Source: DATGFK01 sp040007395
GTDB lineage: Bacteria > Chloroflexota > Anaerolineae > Aggregatilineales > UBA2796
Assembly (NCBI GenBank): GCA_040007395.1
Contig: JBDTVG010000098.1
Span: 1 to 64,000 of the forward strand
Direction: 5' to 3'
DNA length: 64,000 nucleotides
Of the stretch, positions 62,809-64,000 are shown piece by piece. Position 1 is the first letter of the stretch. Each line of letters starts with the position of its first letter. The position numbers were made by a program, and so were the translations under genes. The notes beneath the pieces were generated by a model. It searched no databases and had not been told where the DNA came from. It worked only from the letters and a program-made list of their open reading frames with translations.

Positions 62809-64000
62809 ATGCCAATCAATTTTGAAATTCCCGAACGCATTACTACAGAAACGCAGATGCTTAAAGCCGTTGCGGAAAACATCATGCGGCCTATTTCTCG
62901 CGAGATGGACGAAAACGAGCATGACCGTCCGTGGCCTTTTATCAATATGATGTGGCCTGTCATGCGCGATACGCAGGCTCGCCAACTCGAAAAACTCAAG
63001 GACTCGGTGGGCAGCGATAAGCCCAAACGCGAAGGCCCCGGCATCACGAATTTGCGAATGATCTGCACGGTGGAGCAGTTATCATGGGGCGACGTGGGGA
63101 TCTACCTGTGTATGCCTGCGGCGGCGTTGGGCGGCTACGCCATTGAAGCGATAGGTACGCCTGAGCAAAAGCTCAAGTTTTTACAGCGCTTTGCCGAGGG
63201 CGATACCCCGGTGTGGGGTGCGATGGCGATGACCGAACCGGGGGCAGGGTCGGATACCTCAGCCATTCAGACTACCGCTCGACTCGACCCGGCGACGAAT
63301 GAATGGGTACTCAACGGCGAGAAAATCTTCTGTACCAGCGGCAAACTGGCGCTCGAAGATTCAAAAGGATTAGTGGTCGTGTGGGCTACGTTGGATCGTA
63401 GTGCGGGGCGGGCGGCGATGCGCTCGTTTATCGTTGAGGCAGGTACCCCCGGTGTACGGATCGGCAAAGTTGAGAAGAAGCACGGCATCAAGGCCAGCGA
63501 TACCGCGAGCCTTGTCCTCGACAATGCGCGAGTCCCGTTCGAGAACATCCTCGGCGATCCCGAAGTGCGCCAGAAAGGCGAGGGCTTTAAGGGAGCGATG
63601 GCAACCTTCGACGCATCGCGCCCAATGGTCGCCGCTTCCGCGATTGGTGTGGGTCGCGCCGCCGTTGAGTTTGTCAAGGAGCAGCTACTGGAAGAAGGAA
63701 TCGATATTCCTTATGGCGTACCGAAAGGCAAGCTCACCGCCATTCAGCGCGATGTGATCGAAATGGAAGCACAGATCAAGGCGGCGTGGCTGTTAACGCT
63801 GCGTGCCGCGTCGATGTTGGATCATGGCATCCACAACAGTCTCGAAGCGTCGATGTGCAAGGCCAAAGCGGGCAAAGCGGTCACACTGGTCACACAGAAA
63901 GCCGTTGAACTGCTGGGGACACAAGGTTACAGCCGAGACTGGCTGATCGAAAAGTGGATGCGTGACGGCAAGATCAACGATATTTATGAAGGAACCGGAC
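62809..64000 (+). CDS. Acyl-CoA dehydrogenase, 3' end outside the window
   Basis: AAGAGGAG at 62793-62800 and ATG 62809 start a frame of about 397 residues that is open at the window end. It oxidises acyl-CoA to enoyl-CoA with FAD. Motifs are in place: WGAMAMTEPGAGSDTSA (FAD and substrate loop), LNGEKIFCTSG, VELLGTQGYSRDWLIEKWMR, and INDIYEGTG with the catalytic Glu of the MCAD type just before the end. The first about 100 residues are longer and more charged than in MCAD. Chain length preference is not readable. Confidence 0.9.
   Translation, partial: MPINFEIPERITTETQMLKAVAENIMRPISREMDENEHDRPWPFINMMWPVMRDTQARQLEKLKDSVGSDKPKREGPGITNLRMICTVEQLSWGDVGIYLCMPAAALGGYAIEAIGTPEQKLKFLQRFAEGDTPVWGAMAMTEPGAGSDTSAIQTTARLDPATNEWVLNGEKIFCTSGKLALEDSKGLVVVWATLDRSAGRAAMRSFIVEAGTPGVRIGKVEKKHGIKASDTASLVLDNARVPFENILGDPEVRQKGEGFKGAMATFDASRPMVAASAIGVGRAAVEFVKEQLLEEGIDIPYGVPKGKLTAIQRDVIEMEAQIKAAWLLTLRAASMLDHGIHNSLEASMCKAKAGKAVTLVTQKAVELLGTQGYSRDWLIEKWMRDGKINDIYEGTG

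Overview
The window looks like a chromosomal segment of a free-living bacterium of moderate GC content, most likely a Chloroflexota member of the Anaerolineae type. This is inference from gene style: secreted proteins with Pro/Thr-rich spacers, SBBP-repeat proteins, a giant alpha-2-macroglobulin-like protein, a PurS-PurL-PurQ fusion, a lone sortase, and frequent TTG/GTG starts. No rRNA, tRNA or CRISPR array was seen.

Layout. 1-4.2 kb (- strand): the 3'-truncated AGE-family epimerase, a DJ-1/PfpI protein, an NTF2-like protein, a cupin, and a protein with two nitrile-hydratase-leader-like (NHLP) units. 4.7-10.3 kb: an MrfA-type helicase with an inserted HNH domain, a DUF3224 protein with a DegT-type aminotransferase, and an MFS transporter. 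10.3-14.8 kb (- strand): a secreted SH3b protein, a secreted glucose/sorbosone dehydrogenase with a C-terminal FRPS-repeat module, and a cyclophilin. 15.2-18.7 kb (+ strand): a quinone oxidoreductase, a sortase, and a TIR-macro fusion.

18.9-29.8 kb (+ strand) is a compact purine operon: purSLQ fusion, purC, purF, purDM fusion, purN, purK, purE. It covers every step from PRPP to SAICAR; purB and purH are not in the window. It converges, with a 6-nt gap, on a RecQ helicase carrying a C-terminal phosphoribosyltransferase-like domain. 32-40 kb (- strand): a PPOX-type flavoprotein, a solitary TnpB, and a 2136-residue alpha-2-macroglobulin-like protein with an SH3-like insertion. 40.4-45 kb: a carotenoid-type desaturase and hydroxylase pair, an unknown small protein, and an aromatic-ring-type FAD monooxygenase.

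45.4-54.5 kb: a lipoprotein, a TrmH-family rRNA methyltransferase and a nitroreductase. Then comes a disturbed area with two MITE-like inverted-repeat elements and a partial duplication of a TPR-yitT junction. After it lie an uncharacterised two-helix membrane protein, the TPR protein, YitT, and a histidine kinase with two receiver proteins. The last receiver overlaps yitT antisense. 54.7-64 kb: a HAD hydrolase, a methyltransferase, a tandem pair of SBBP secreted proteins (the second with a decayed C-terminal module), a second membrane protein of the two-helix family, and a 5' part of an acyl-CoA dehydrogenase.

The most promising unusual items are the TIR-macro fusion, the double-NHLP protein, the HNH insertion in the MrfA-like helicase, the shared FRPS module ending in KLAPTFVP, and the mobile or duplicated DNA around 48-51 kb.
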